40,017 nt of DNA from Deinococcus fonticola. GTDB taxonomy: Bacteria; Deinococcota; Deinococci; Deinococcales; Deinococcaceae. The translations under genes were made by a program, and so were the position numbers. The stretch is taken from positions 1 through 40,017 of the forward strand of contig NZ_SMMH01000033.1 of assembly GCF_004634215.1 (NCBI RefSeq), in the 5' to 3' direction. The notes beneath the pieces are model-generated. The model was not told the DNA's origin, did no database searches, and was given only the letters and a program-made list of their open reading frames with translations. Shown one piece after another: positions 1-11,394 of this stretch; position 1 is the first letter of the stretch; each line of letters begins with the position of its first letter.

Positions 1-2
1 CG

Positions 3-179
3 CCCGCAGAGCCGCTGGTCGGTCAGGTGAAACGTCCGGTGGCGAACCGGACGTTCAAATCCCTGGATGAGGTCGAGGAGGTGTTGAGTCAGGAGTGCCA
101 GCGCCTGATGGCCAATCCTTCAGTGGTTCGCTCGCTCACCTTCTTCCCTTGGATTCGAAATGTTCTGAACTCAATTTAG
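3..179 (+). pseudogene. IS630-family transposase, C-terminal fragment
   Basis: An open frame runs in from the window edge and ends at TAG 177-179. The 58 visible residues read as the C-terminal tail of IS630/Tc1-type DDE transposases: a basic stretch (QVKRPVANRTF), an acidic helix (SLDEVEEVLSQEC), then a hydrophobic end (VVRSLTFFPWI). No catalytic residue is visible, so it cannot be said whether the rest outside the window is intact. The DNA composition changes sharply to AT-rich just after the stop, consistent with an insertion boundary. The family call is from recognition of the tail only. Confidence 0.6.
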
Positions 180-306
180 TTCCGTATAAAACCTATTTAT
201 GTGAATAATGACAGAAAGATGGTTTGGATAAAAGTCACAATTAAAATGTGAAAAATCTGTCACTGTCGAATAAAAACACAGAAATCTCACAGCGCGTCAG
301 CTGGAA
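180..306. promoter_or_regulatory. AT-rich leader between the IS remnant and the CAP lipoprotein gene
   Basis: About 125 bp of strongly AT-rich DNA in an otherwise GC-rich window. It contains an inverted repeat TCACA (235-239), 7 nt, TGTGA (247-251), and several A/T runs that could serve as promoter elements. A TTTAAT hexamer at 313-318 just downstream is a candidate -10 for the ATG at 328. No coding frame is seen. Confidence 0.35.
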
Positions 307-327
307 GTGCTGTTTAATTCTTCAAGA

Positions 328-1185
328 ATGATGAAGAAAAACCTCAGCTTCTTCGCCCTTGGCCTCACCCTCCTGCTCGCCTCCTGCAACCAGGGCAGTA
401 ACCCCAGCGTCACTGCCCCCGGACAGACGGGCACGGCGCCCCAGCCTGGAACGGGCACCGACACCATCGCCAGTGACGAAGCCCTGAGTCCACTGGGCGT
501 GGCCGCCGCGACCACCCTGACCGTGGGCCAGACCCGCCAGTTCAACGTCACGGTCAACGGCGCGGCCCCCACCCCGGGCCAGCTCGTGTGGACGACCACC
601 AACGCTGGCGTGGTGAGCGTCACGCAGACCGGCCTGGCGACCGCCCGCGCGGCCGGGAGCGCCACCGTCCGCGCCGCCCTGGCCAGCAACCCAGGCGCTT
701 ATATCGACTTTCCTATCACGGTGACGGCCACCACGACCGCGCCCGCCCCCACGCCGACCAGCCCCACCACCACCTTCGCGCAGCGCGTGCTGGAACTGAC
801 GAACGCCGCCCGTGCCCAGGCCCGCACCTGCGGTACCACCAGTTACGCCGCCACCAGCCCACTGGCGTACAACGCCCTGCTGGAACAGGCGGCGCAGGGC
901 CACGCCAGCGACATGGCCGGCAAAACCTACTTCAGTCACACCAGCCAGGACGGGCGCACCTTCGCGCAGCGCATCAGCGCCACCGGCTATGCCTGGCGCA
1001 CCATCGGCGAGAACATCGCCGCCGGGCAAAGCACCCCGGAAAGCGTCGTGAGCGGCTGGCTGCAAAGCCCCGGCCACTGCGCCAACATCATGAACCCCGC
1101 TTTCAAGGAACTGGGCGTGGGGTACGCCTACAACACCAGCAGCAGCTACCGTTACTACTGGGTGCAGGACTTCGGCGCTCGCTAA
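328..1185 (+). CDS. Secreted lipoprotein with Ig-like and CAP/SCP domains
   Basis: The 285-aa product starts at ATG 328. A GTG at 307 in frame would put seven extra residues before a normal signal peptide. Residues 1-20 form a lipoprotein signal: MMKK, a hydrophobic core, and lipobox LASC with Cys20 as the lipidated residue. A Thr/Pro/Gly-rich linker follows. About 60-140 resembles a bacterial Ig-like (Big_2) domain, and about 150-285 is a CAP (cysteine-rich secretory/PR-1) domain with ELTNAARA, HASDMA, FSHTS, GENIAAG and GHCANIMNP. The protein is therefore likely anchored outside the membrane. CAP substrates in bacteria are mostly unknown, so no specific activity is assigned. TTTAAT at 313-318 gives a plausible very short leader. 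It converges on the MOSC gene and shares a terminator with it. Confidence 0.88.
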   Translation: MMKKNLSFFALGLTLLLASCNQGSNPSVTAPGQTGTAPQPGTGTDTIASDEALSPLGVAAATTLTVGQTRQFNVTVNGAAPTPGQLVWTTTNAGVVSVTQTGLATARAAGSATVRAALASNPGAYIDFPITVTATTTAPAPTPTSPTTTFAQRVLELTNAARAQARTCGTTSYAATSPLAYNALLEQAAQGHASDMAGKTYFSHTSQDGRTFAQRISATGYAWRTIGENIAAGQSTPESVVSGWLQSPGHCANIMNPAFKELGVGYAYNTSSSYRYYWVQDFGAR

Positions 1186-1220
1186 AGTAAGCGGTCACTG
1201 CAAAGCCAGGCAAATAAAAG

Positions 1221-1247
1221 AGGAGGTCAGGGTCATCCTGACCTCCT
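1221..1247. terminator. Bidirectional rho-independent terminator
   Basis: An 11-bp perfect stem (1221-1231 with 1237-1247) has a 5-nt loop. A-rich DNA before it gives a U-run for minus-strand transcripts. It lies between the convergent CAP and MOSC genes and touches the MOSC stop codon. Confidence 0.8.
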
Positions 1248-1783
1248 TAAACCTGTTCCAGCCGTCGGTGCGGTGGCGGCGGCAATTCGACGTGAATGGC
1301 GTCGCCTGCTTTGACTTCTCCCCCACTCAGGACGATGCCCATGATGCCCGCCTTGCGGATCAGGTGGCCGTGTTCGTCTTCGTCCAGAACCGCTTTCAGC
1401 AGACCCGGCTGAAAATGCTCGATCTGAGCGCAGGGGTTGCGTAAGCCCGTGATTTCCACCAGCGCGGCCGGCCCCAGGCGCAACCTCGTTCCGGTGGGCA
1501 GCCCCAGCAGGTCGAGACCGCGAGTCAGGAGGTTCTCGCCCAGGTCGCCCGGTTGCACCGTGAACCCTTTCCCGGCCAGTTCGTCCAGCAGTTCGGCGTG
1601 AATCAGGTGAACCTGCCGCAGGTTCGGTTGATCCGGGTTCTGCCGCACGCGGGAGCGGTGCTTCACCTTGGTTCCGGCGTGCGCGTCTCCCTGCACACCC
1701 AGGCCTGCCAGCAGCTGAATGGAAGGGGTGAGCTGCTTACTGAACCGGTGCTGACCATCCTGACTGACAGAAACGACTTGCAT
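1247..1783 (-). CDS. MOSC domain protein
   Basis: The 178-aa protein consists of one MOSC (molybdenum cofactor sulfurase C-terminal) domain. Recognisable elements are GVQGDAHAG near residues 29-37, LGENLLTRG near 81-89, and ITGLRNPCAQI near 111-121. Cys118 is the conserved Cys proposed to handle sulfur or metal-sulfur transfer in the family. Stand-alone MOSC proteins are mostly uncharacterised, although YiiM-like members reduce N-hydroxylated substrates together with Moco. The start ATG overlaps the rnhB stop by one base (TAATG), so the two are probably co-transcribed and translationally coupled. The moeA gene elsewhere in the window shows that Moco synthesis is present, but there is no direct linkage. 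Confidence 0.88.
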   Translation of the reverse strand: MQVVSVSQDGQHRFSKQLTPSIQLLAGLGVQGDAHAGTKVKHRSRVRQNPDQPNLRQVHLIHAELLDELAGKGFTVQPGDLGENLLTRGLDLLGLPTGTRLRLGPAALVEITGLRNPCAQIEHFQPGLLKAVLDEDEHGHLIRKAGIMGIVLSGGEVKAGDAIHVELPPPPHRRLEQV

Positions 1784-2463
1784 TACTTCACCTCATTTGA
1801 AAGTGACGGATCAAAAAGTGGCTGCTCAAAAAGGCTCTGGGGCTGTTCCAGCAAGGCACGAATCGGCGCATAGCTGCGGCGGTGAACGGCCGAGACGCCC
1901 AGTTCGCGCAGCGCCACCCGGTGTCCTGGCGCACCGTAGCCCTTGTGGCCTGCGAAACCGTAACCGGGGTGCTGCTCGTCCAGTTCCCGCATCAGCCTGT
2001 CGCGCTCCGTTTTGGCCAGCAGGCTGGCCGCCGCGACGCTGTAGCTCAGGGCGTCCGCCCTGGGGGGGGCCAGCAGCGGCAGGTCGGTACGCAGTTTCAG
2101 GTAGTCGGTCACAAGCGCCTGGGGCGGCGGGTCGAGCCGCGCCAGGGCACGCGCTGCCGCCGTGTGGGTCGCCCCCAGAATGTTCAGGCGGTCAATTTCC
2201 TCCGGCCAGGCGTGCTCCACGGCGTAGGCCAGCGCCACACGCCGCACCTCCGTGGCGAACTCCTCGCGCTGGGCCGCCGAGAGCTGCTTGCTGTCTCTGA
2301 ACGGGTAGTCCTGCGCCAAACCGGGCAGGATCACCGCCGCCACCGTCACCGGCCCGGCCCACGCGCCGCGCCCGGCCTCGTCCACCCCCGCGACCCGGAA
2401 GTAGCCGCGCCGCCAATGCTGACGCTCGAAGGCCCAGTCAGGGGTCACGGAAGGAACGGACAT
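1783..2463 (-). CDS. rnhB: Ribonuclease HII
   Basis: The 226-aa enzyme cleaves RNA in RNA/DNA hybrids, including single ribonucleotides in DNA. The diagnostic N-terminal motif GVDEAGRGAWAGPVTV places the acidic pair at Asp28-Glu29. DSKQLSAAQRE and VTDYLKL follow, and AAASLLAKTERDR is the conserved helix. An in-frame start 19 codons upstream is possible, but ATG 2463 is preferred: the family usually begins shortly before the GVDEAGRG strand, and a TACCTT hexamer sits exactly 6 nt before this ATG, giving a leaderless transcript. The stop overlaps the MOSC start. Confidence 0.95.
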   Translation of the reverse strand: MSVPSVTPDWAFERQHWRRGYFRVAGVDEAGRGAWAGPVTVAAVILPGLAQDYPFRDSKQLSAAQREEFATEVRRVALAYAVEHAWPEEIDRLNILGATHTAAARALARLDPPPQALVTDYLKLRTDLPLLAPPRADALSYSVAAASLLAKTERDRLMRELDEQHPGYGFAGHKGYGAPGHRVALRELGVSAVHRRSYAPIRALLEQPQSLFEQPLFDPSLSNEVK

Positions 2464-2469
2464 GCCTAG

Positions 2470-2475
2470 AAGGTA
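2470..2475 (-). promoter_or_regulatory. Leaderless -10 box of rnhB
   Basis: TACCTT on the minus strand with 6 nt to the ATG. Transcription starting about 7 nt after the hexamer would begin at the start codon. Confidence 0.42.
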
Positions 2476-2538
2476 GCAAAGGTGGCCGAAGGCTACTCCT
2501 ACCGTGCCCGCCGCACACACCGCCTCGCCTTCTGGCCT

Positions 2539-2544
2539 TAGCCT
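2539..2544 (+). promoter_or_regulatory. Leaderless -10 box of the CPYCG protein gene
   Basis: TAGCCT with a 6-nt spacer before ATG 2551. No Shine-Dalgarno sequence could fit between them and the start except the G-run itself. Confidence 0.4.
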
Positions 2545-2550
2545 GGGGGC

Positions 2551-2838
2551 ATGGGAAAGAAGTCACGCCTCGCCAACCACCTGCCGGCCACCGTGGAGCT
2601 GCGGGACATGCCGGGCACGCGGGTGATGTTCTGGGTGGTGAGCGCCTGCCCCTACTGCGGCGAACAGCATCTTCACCTGGCGGGCAACCTGCGCTCGGCC
2701 GATCCGGGCGAAACCCTGGGCGAACAGGCCGCGCCGTGCGACCCGGAAAAGGTCTACGAGTTGACGTTGCCACCCCGTCCCAGGAAAAAGAAGGGCAAAC
2801 GTGGCCGCCGCACCGACTGGAGTGACGAGGACTGGTAG
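2551..2838 (+). CDS. Small hypothetical protein with a CPYCG knuckle
   Basis: I do not recognise a named family for this 95-aa protein. It has a CPYCG motif at about residues 34-38 followed by an HLHL segment. A further Cys lies near residue 63, so one metal-binding knuckle is possible. The C-terminal third is strongly basic (RPRKKKGKRGRR) and then ends acidic with DWSDEDW. Together this suggests a nucleic-acid- or metal-binding protein, but that is inference. It is transcribed divergently from rnhB with facing leaderless -10 boxes. The next gene begins 72 bp downstream. Confidence 0.7.
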   Translation: MGKKSRLANHLPATVELRDMPGTRVMFWVVSACPYCGEQHLHLAGNLRSADPGETLGEQAAPCDPEKVYELTLPPRPRKKKGKRGRRTDWSDEDW

Positions 2839-2910
2839 AAGGCGCCGTTTGCTTCCCGTATGCTGTCCCCATACTCTTTGAACTGGGCTTTTTGAACTGG
2901 GGGCAAAATT

Positions 2911-5253
2911 TTGAGGCTAGTGACACTTGTCGCGCGTGGTCTACTGTGGCTTTTCCTTCTGCTGGTGGTCGTGCTGGCAGGCAGTTTCTGGTGGTTGCGG
3001 GGCAGCACCACACCGCGTACGACGGGCCAGGTGAACTTGCCTGCCGGAGTGGTGCGTGGCCCGGTATCGGTCACGCGGGATGCCTGGGGGGTGCCGCACA
3101 TTCGCGCTGCCACGGACGAGGACGCCGTATTCGCGCTGGGGTTCGTTCACTGGCAAGACCGGGCCTGGCAGATGGACTTTCAGCGGCGCGTGGCGCAGGG
3201 CCGCCTCTCGGAGATCGTGGGGAAACCCGCGCTGGAACAGGATAAGTTCCTCAGAACGTGGGGCTTTCAGCGGGCGGCGCAGTCGGCCCTGCCGGCCCTT
3301 TCCCCACAATCACGGAAACTGATTGCGGCGTACACGGCGGGCGTAAATGCCGCCATGAAACAGGGCAAAACGGCGCTGGAATTTCAGATTCTGCGGTACA
3401 CCCCGGAACCCTGGTCTGAGGTGGACAGCGTGTCCTGGAGCAAACTCATGGCCTTCGACCTGGGCGGCAATTACGAGCAGGAAGTCCTGGGCGCGGCGGT
3501 GGTCAAGCAACTGGGACAGGCGGGGCTGGAGCAGGTCTTCCCACCCTACCCGGCGGGTGCGCCCACCATCCTGAGTGCCGACGAACTCGGAAAAACAGCG
3601 CAGGCGCAGCAAAACGGCGGAGAGGTCGCCCAGCTGGAAAAGGACACCATCCGTGTATTGCAGGCCAATCTGCGGGCGGCCCGCGCCCTGGGCATGCAGG
3701 CCGTGCCTGGCAAGGGCAGCAACGACTGGGTGATAGGCGGGAGCCGCACAGCCAGCGGTAAGCCCATCCTGGCCGACGACCCGCATTTGAGCCTGACCAG
3801 TCCCATGCTGTGGTATCTGGCAGACATCCAGGGCGACAGGTTGAAGGCGATCGGCGCGAGTATTCCCGGCCTGCCCGCCATTGTGATCGGGCGGAACGAG
3901 CGCGTGGCCTGGGGCGTCACGAACGTGAACCCGGACGTGCAGGATCTGTATCTGGAACCCGAAAACGCAACATTGACGACCCGTCAGGAAGTCATCAAGG
4001 TCAAAGGACAGCCGGACGTGACCCTGACCCTGCAGGAAAGCCGCCACGGCCCCATCATCAGCGGGGAGGGTGCGGAGGGGCTGGGGCAGCGCGTGGCCCT
4101 GAGGTGGACGGCCCTGCTGGGCGGGGACACCACCATGGACGCCTTTCTGGGTCTGAACTATGCCGCCAACTGGCCGGAGTTCACGGCGGCCCTGGAACGT
4201 TACGTGGCCCCCAGTCAGAACTTCGTTTACGCGGACGTGGACGGCAACACCGGGTATTACGCCCCGGGGAAAGTACCCATTCGCCGCGGCTGGGACGGCA
4301 GCCTGCCAGTGAAGGGTGACGGCTCGCGCGAGTGGACAGGCTTTATTCCCTTCGGCGACTTGCCACACACCTTCAATCCTGCCGACGCTCTGGTGGTCAC
4401 CGCGAACAATAAGGTCGTACCGGACAGCTACCCCTTCAACCTGGGGAACAACCGCAACTGGGCCGAACCGTACCGCGCGCAGCGCATCACGGGGCTGCTG
4501 GAGGCGAAACGCACCGGCCTGACCGTCGAGGACGTGAAGAGGGTGCAACTGGATACGCACAGCCTGGTGTGGGAAGAGCTGAAAACCTACCTCCTGAGCG
4601 CCAGACCGGACGGCGAAGCGAGCGGAAAAGCCCTTGACCTGCTGAAAAACTGGGACGGGAATATCACCGTGAACAGCGTTCCGGCCACCATTTTCGAGAT
4701 GTGGCTGCTGAAACTTCAGGAGATGGGTCGGGATGAGTTGAAGAGCGACGTCGCCATCAACAGCCTCGCCGTGAAAAACCAGCTGGCCAGCAGCGGGGAA
4801 TTCTGCGGCCCGGATCACTCCTGCCAGGATGAGCTGACCCGCACGCTGAAGGCCGCTGCAGACGAGCTCACGCAGCGCCTGGGCAGCGACGTGAGCGCCT
4901 GGGAGTACGGAAAACTGCACCAGGTGGCGAGCAACCACCGCATTTTCGCGGACGTGAAACCCCTGGCCCGCTTCTTTAACCACAGCGCCCCCACGCCCGG
5001 CGGGACGAACACCGTGAACGTCGCGCGGCCCGACCATGACACATTCAAGCAGACGCACGGCCCCAGTTACCGCCAGATCGTCGACCTGAGCGACCTGAAC
5101 CGCAGTGTGTACATCGGCAGCCTGGGCCAGAGCGGCAACCCCCTGCTGCCGCACGCCGCCGACCAGCAGCCCATGTGGGTGGCCGGCCAGTACCTGCCCA
5201 TGAGCACCGACCCGAAAGACTGGGGCAAGACAAGCGTGATGATGCTGAAATAG
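2911..5253 (+). CDS. Penicillin acylase family (Ntn) hydrolase
   Basis: A 780-aa protein of the penicillin G/acyl-homoserine-lactone acylase family, which hydrolyses amide-linked acyl chains. An N-terminal hydrophobic segment (about 10-28) is a signal or membrane anchor, so the enzyme acts outside the cytoplasm. The alpha region contains VSVTRDAWGVPHIRA and ALGFVHWQDR. The precursor is expected to be cut before Ser270 in GKGSNDWVIGG, creating the N-terminal nucleophile. ILADDPHL and PGLPAIVIGRNE follow as usual. The start is uncertain: TTG 2911 has a GGGGG about 9 nt upstream, and GTG 2920 is an alternative that still keeps the anchor. The substrate (beta-lactam, AHL or another acyl amide) cannot be read from the sequence. 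Confidence 0.92.
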   Translation: MRLVTLVARGLLWLFLLLVVVLAGSFWWLRGSTTPRTTGQVNLPAGVVRGPVSVTRDAWGVPHIRAATDEDAVFALGFVHWQDRAWQMDFQRRVAQGRLSEIVGKPALEQDKFLRTWGFQRAAQSALPALSPQSRKLIAAYTAGVNAAMKQGKTALEFQILRYTPEPWSEVDSVSWSKLMAFDLGGNYEQEVLGAAVVKQLGQAGLEQVFPPYPAGAPTILSADELGKTAQAQQNGGEVAQLEKDTIRVLQANLRAARALGMQAVPGKGSNDWVIGGSRTASGKPILADDPHLSLTSPMLWYLADIQGDRLKAIGASIPGLPAIVIGRNERVAWGVTNVNPDVQDLYLEPENATLTTRQEVIKVKGQPDVTLTLQESRHGPIISGEGAEGLGQRVALRWTALLGGDTTMDAFLGLNYAANWPEFTAALERYVAPSQNFVYADVDGNTGYYAPGKVPIRRGWDGSLPVKGDGSREWTGFIPFGDLPHTFNPADALVVTANNKVVPDSYPFNLGNNRNWAEPYRAQRITGLLEAKRTGLTVEDVKRVQLDTHSLVWEELKTYLLSARPDGEASGKALDLLKNWDGNITVNSVPATIFEMWLLKLQEMGRDELKSDVAINSLAVKNQLASSGEFCGPDHSCQDELTRTLKAAADELTQRLGSDVSAWEYGKLHQVASNHRIFADVKPLARFFNHSAPTPGGTNTVNVARPDHDTFKQTHGPSYRQIVDLSDLNRSVYIGSLGQSGNPLLPHAADQQPMWVAGQYLPMSTDPKDWGKTSVMMLK

Positions 5254-5428
5254 TGCGGTCGCTTCCGCCCCTGGCCTGCCGAGAACAGAGCCTTCACCAG
5301 CCACCCCATTCGGCAGGCAGAATGGAACCTTCCGTGTGTGCTTGCCCCGTCCCATAGCCCCTTTTGCAGTCAACCCCTGTCTTGCAGCCGGGGTTGTCCT
5401 GATTCTGGGCAAGTGGTGCATTCCACTG
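5254..5428. other. Intergenic region before clpP
   Basis: It contains a distant inverted repeat, CTGCCGA paired with TCGGCAG (about 35 nt apart), and a 6-bp AACCCC/GGGGTT hairpin. Neither is followed by a T-run, so no clear terminator is seen. Confidence 0.3.
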
Positions 5429-5456
5429 TTGGATTTTGGCGCTCTCGTGCGATACT
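5429..5456 (+). promoter_or_regulatory. clpP promoter, probably leaderless
   Basis: TTGGAT (5429-5434), 16-bp spacer, GATACT (5451-5456), then 7 nt to ATG 5464. The geometry puts the transcription start at or next to the start codon. Confidence 0.5.
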
Positions 5457-5463
5457 GAGGGTT

Positions 5464-7268
<1,805 letters not shown>

Positions 7269-7293
7269 ATCCAACCAAGATTACAACACACTC

Positions 7294-7344
7294 TCCGCCT
7301 GCCGCCTAGAATCCTGGGACGCCGCAGGCGGGGGTATTTTTTTA
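7294..7344 (+). terminator. clpPX terminator
   Basis: A 10-bp GC-rich stem (7294-7303 with 7325-7334, one G-U pair) has a 21-nt loop and is followed by seven T at 7338-7344. Confidence 0.8.
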
Positions 7345-7359
7345 AGATTCCTCCGCGAT

Positions 7360-7365
7360 ACACTT
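7360..7365 (+). promoter_or_regulatory. Candidate lon -10 box
   Basis: TACACT with a weak T-rich -35 about 16 bp upstream, which is the tail of the clpPX terminator. It would give a leader of about 35 nt containing AAGGAG (7396-7401). Confidence 0.4.
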
Positions 7366-7406
7366 AAACATTCCCGTCCCGCCAGGGGCGGCCTCAAGGA
7401 GAAAGA

Positions 7407-9878
<2,472 letters not shown>

Positions 9879-9903
9879 GAACAGCGCAGAAAGCCAGCAC
9901 AAG

Positions 9904-9931
9904 ACCCCAGGTTCATTTCCTGGGGTTTTTT
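9904..9931 (+). terminator. lon terminator
   Basis: An 8-bp stem ACCCCAGG/CCTGGGGT has a 7-nt loop and six T at 9926-9931. Confidence 0.85.
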
Positions 9932-9972
9932 CGTGACCGCTGCGAATCGAGAACGCTGTCCTGCCCGCAGTT

Positions 9973-11133
9973 CTATTGTCCAGCGTTTGCGGGGCGTGTG
10001 AGCCCTTGCGTGACCAGCACGAGCAGCAGCAGCAGCGCGGCCAGGGCCAGAAAGGCGACGGGGATGCTGCCTGAACCGTACTGCGCGTTCGTCCAGCCGA
10101 TGAGGCTCGGGGAAACGGCGCCGCCGAGGCTGCCGGAGATCAGCAGGAACGGCACGGTGCGGACGGGAATTTCGCGGCTGAGCCACACGAGCGTCGTGGG
10201 GAACACCGGGCCGACCGCGAGGCCGGCGAGCAGGTACAGGGGAGCGGCGAGGGTCGGGACGAGCGTGGTCACCAGGGTGGCGAGCGTGGCACTAACCACC
10301 GCCCCAAGAACCAGACGCTGCGGCTGGAAGCGTGCCCCGAAGGCGCCTGTCAGCAGACGGCCGATCATCAGGCCCGCCCAGTACCCACTGACGATCAGAG
10401 CGGGATTTGTCCAGTTCAGGCCGGTCAGGTGAGTGGCGATCCAGGCTCCGAACCCCACTTCCAGCGCCACGTAAGTGCCCAGGAGCAACGAGAACATCAG
10501 GGGAATCCAGAGGGGGACGCGTCCACTTTCGGCCTGTCCAGTTCGATGTTTCGGGACTTCCGGCACGTTCCACAGACTGACGGCCCCCAGGGTGAAGAGG
10601 GCGAGCACGGCGATTACCAGAAATGGCACCCCTAGGCCTTGCGGGGCGCTGGCGACAACCAGCAGCGGCGAGAGCAGGCTGCCCAGGCCGAACACGGCGT
10701 TCACGGTATTCGAGGGGCGCGTCCCAAGGCTGGCGTAGGCAGTGTTCAGGGCGGCGCTGACGATACCCAGACCCAGGCCGCCGGTCAAGGCGCCCGCCAG
10801 GGCCAGCGTCCAGCCCGGCGCCAGGGCAACCAGCACCACGCCGATCAGCAGAATGCCCAGGCCCGCGTTCGCCACGCGCCGCGTACTGAAGTGGGCCAGG
10901 GCCACGCCCGTCAGCAAAGGTGCGGCAGCCGATCCCAGGAAATGAACGCTGGCGACCAGGGCCACGCCCTCCGTATTCACCCCAAACTTGCGCTCAAAGG
11001 CCGGAAAGGCCGGGCCGTACACCGCCTGAAGAACGCCCATGGTCAGGAAGGCCAGCAGGCCGGGCAACAGGGTCAGGTGGGCACGGGGCGAGCGGTCAGG
11101 GGGCAAGCGGTCGGGGTGGGAGGAGGCAGGCAC
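9973..11133 (-). CDS. MFS transporter
   Basis: A 386-aa integral membrane protein with about 12 hydrophobic segments and the layout of a major facilitator transporter. It begins with a short polar tail, then LLAFLTMGVLQAVYGPAFPAFERKFG, a pattern seen in the FucP/sugar-efflux-like MFS branch. The first cytoplasmic loop has a degenerate basic motif (HFSTRRVANAG). The substrate cannot be assigned. The start is GTG 11133, with TATGCT 8 nt upstream on the minus strand. It stands alone: lon converges on it, and the 593-aa gene diverges from it. Confidence 0.85.
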   Translation of the reverse strand: MPASSHPDRLPPDRSPRAHLTLLPGLLAFLTMGVLQAVYGPAFPAFERKFGVNTEGVALVASVHFLGSAAAPLLTGVALAHFSTRRVANAGLGILLIGVVLVALAPGWTLALAGALTGGLGLGIVSAALNTAYASLGTRPSNTVNAVFGLGSLLSPLLVVASAPQGLGVPFLVIAVLALFTLGAVSLWNVPEVPKHRTGQAESGRVPLWIPLMFSLLLGTYVALEVGFGAWIATHLTGLNWTNPALIVSGYWAGLMIGRLLTGAFGARFQPQRLVLGAVVSATLATLVTTLVPTLAAPLYLLAGLAVGPVFPTTLVWLSREIPVRTVPFLLISGSLGGAVSPSLIGWTNAQYGSGSIPVAFLALAALLLLLVLVTQGLTRPANAGQ

Positions 11134-11141
11134 AGGGTGGC

Positions 11142-11147
11142 AGCATA
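11142..11147 (-). promoter_or_regulatory. -10 box of the MFS gene
   Basis: TATGCT on the minus strand with 8 nt to GTG 11133, giving a leader of 0-2 nt. Confidence 0.35.
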
Positions 11148-11329
11148 GCGGGCCACACCTCCCCCAATGCAGGCCCAGTGCAGTAAAAGCCAGTCAGGGG
11201 CGGAATGCTGTGCTTTCAGACCTGTGCTCTACGCTGACGCCGTGCAAAGAAAAGCACCCCTACCCGCCCCGTCTGCGTCCTGCCCGATACAACTCACTCG
11301 CACTGCCCGGCCAGAAATGCACCTCTCAT

Positions 11330-11359
11330 TTGGACATATGCTCCAGAAAATGGTATGGA
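11330..11359 (+). promoter_or_regulatory. Candidate promoter of the 593-aa gene
   Basis: TTGGAC (11330-11335), 18-bp spacer, TATGGA (11354-11359), about 30 nt before GTG 11395. The surrounding 11134-11394 has no other supported feature. Confidence 0.4.
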
Positions 11360-11394
11360 ACTGGGCACGGAACGTATGACACACTGAGCAGAAC

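Noticed and set aside
235..251. CRP-type binding site
   Set aside because: Half-sites are in reverse order (TCACA...TGTGA) to the CRP consensus TGTGA-N6-TCACA.
2877..2901. Two copies of TTTGAACTGGG, 14 bp apart, before the acylase gene
   Set aside because: Only two short copies with no known regulator pattern; it could be a chance duplication.
5254..5330. CTGCCGA/TCGGCAG pair as an acylase terminator
   Set aside because: The loop of about 35 nt and lack of T-run make it unconvincing.
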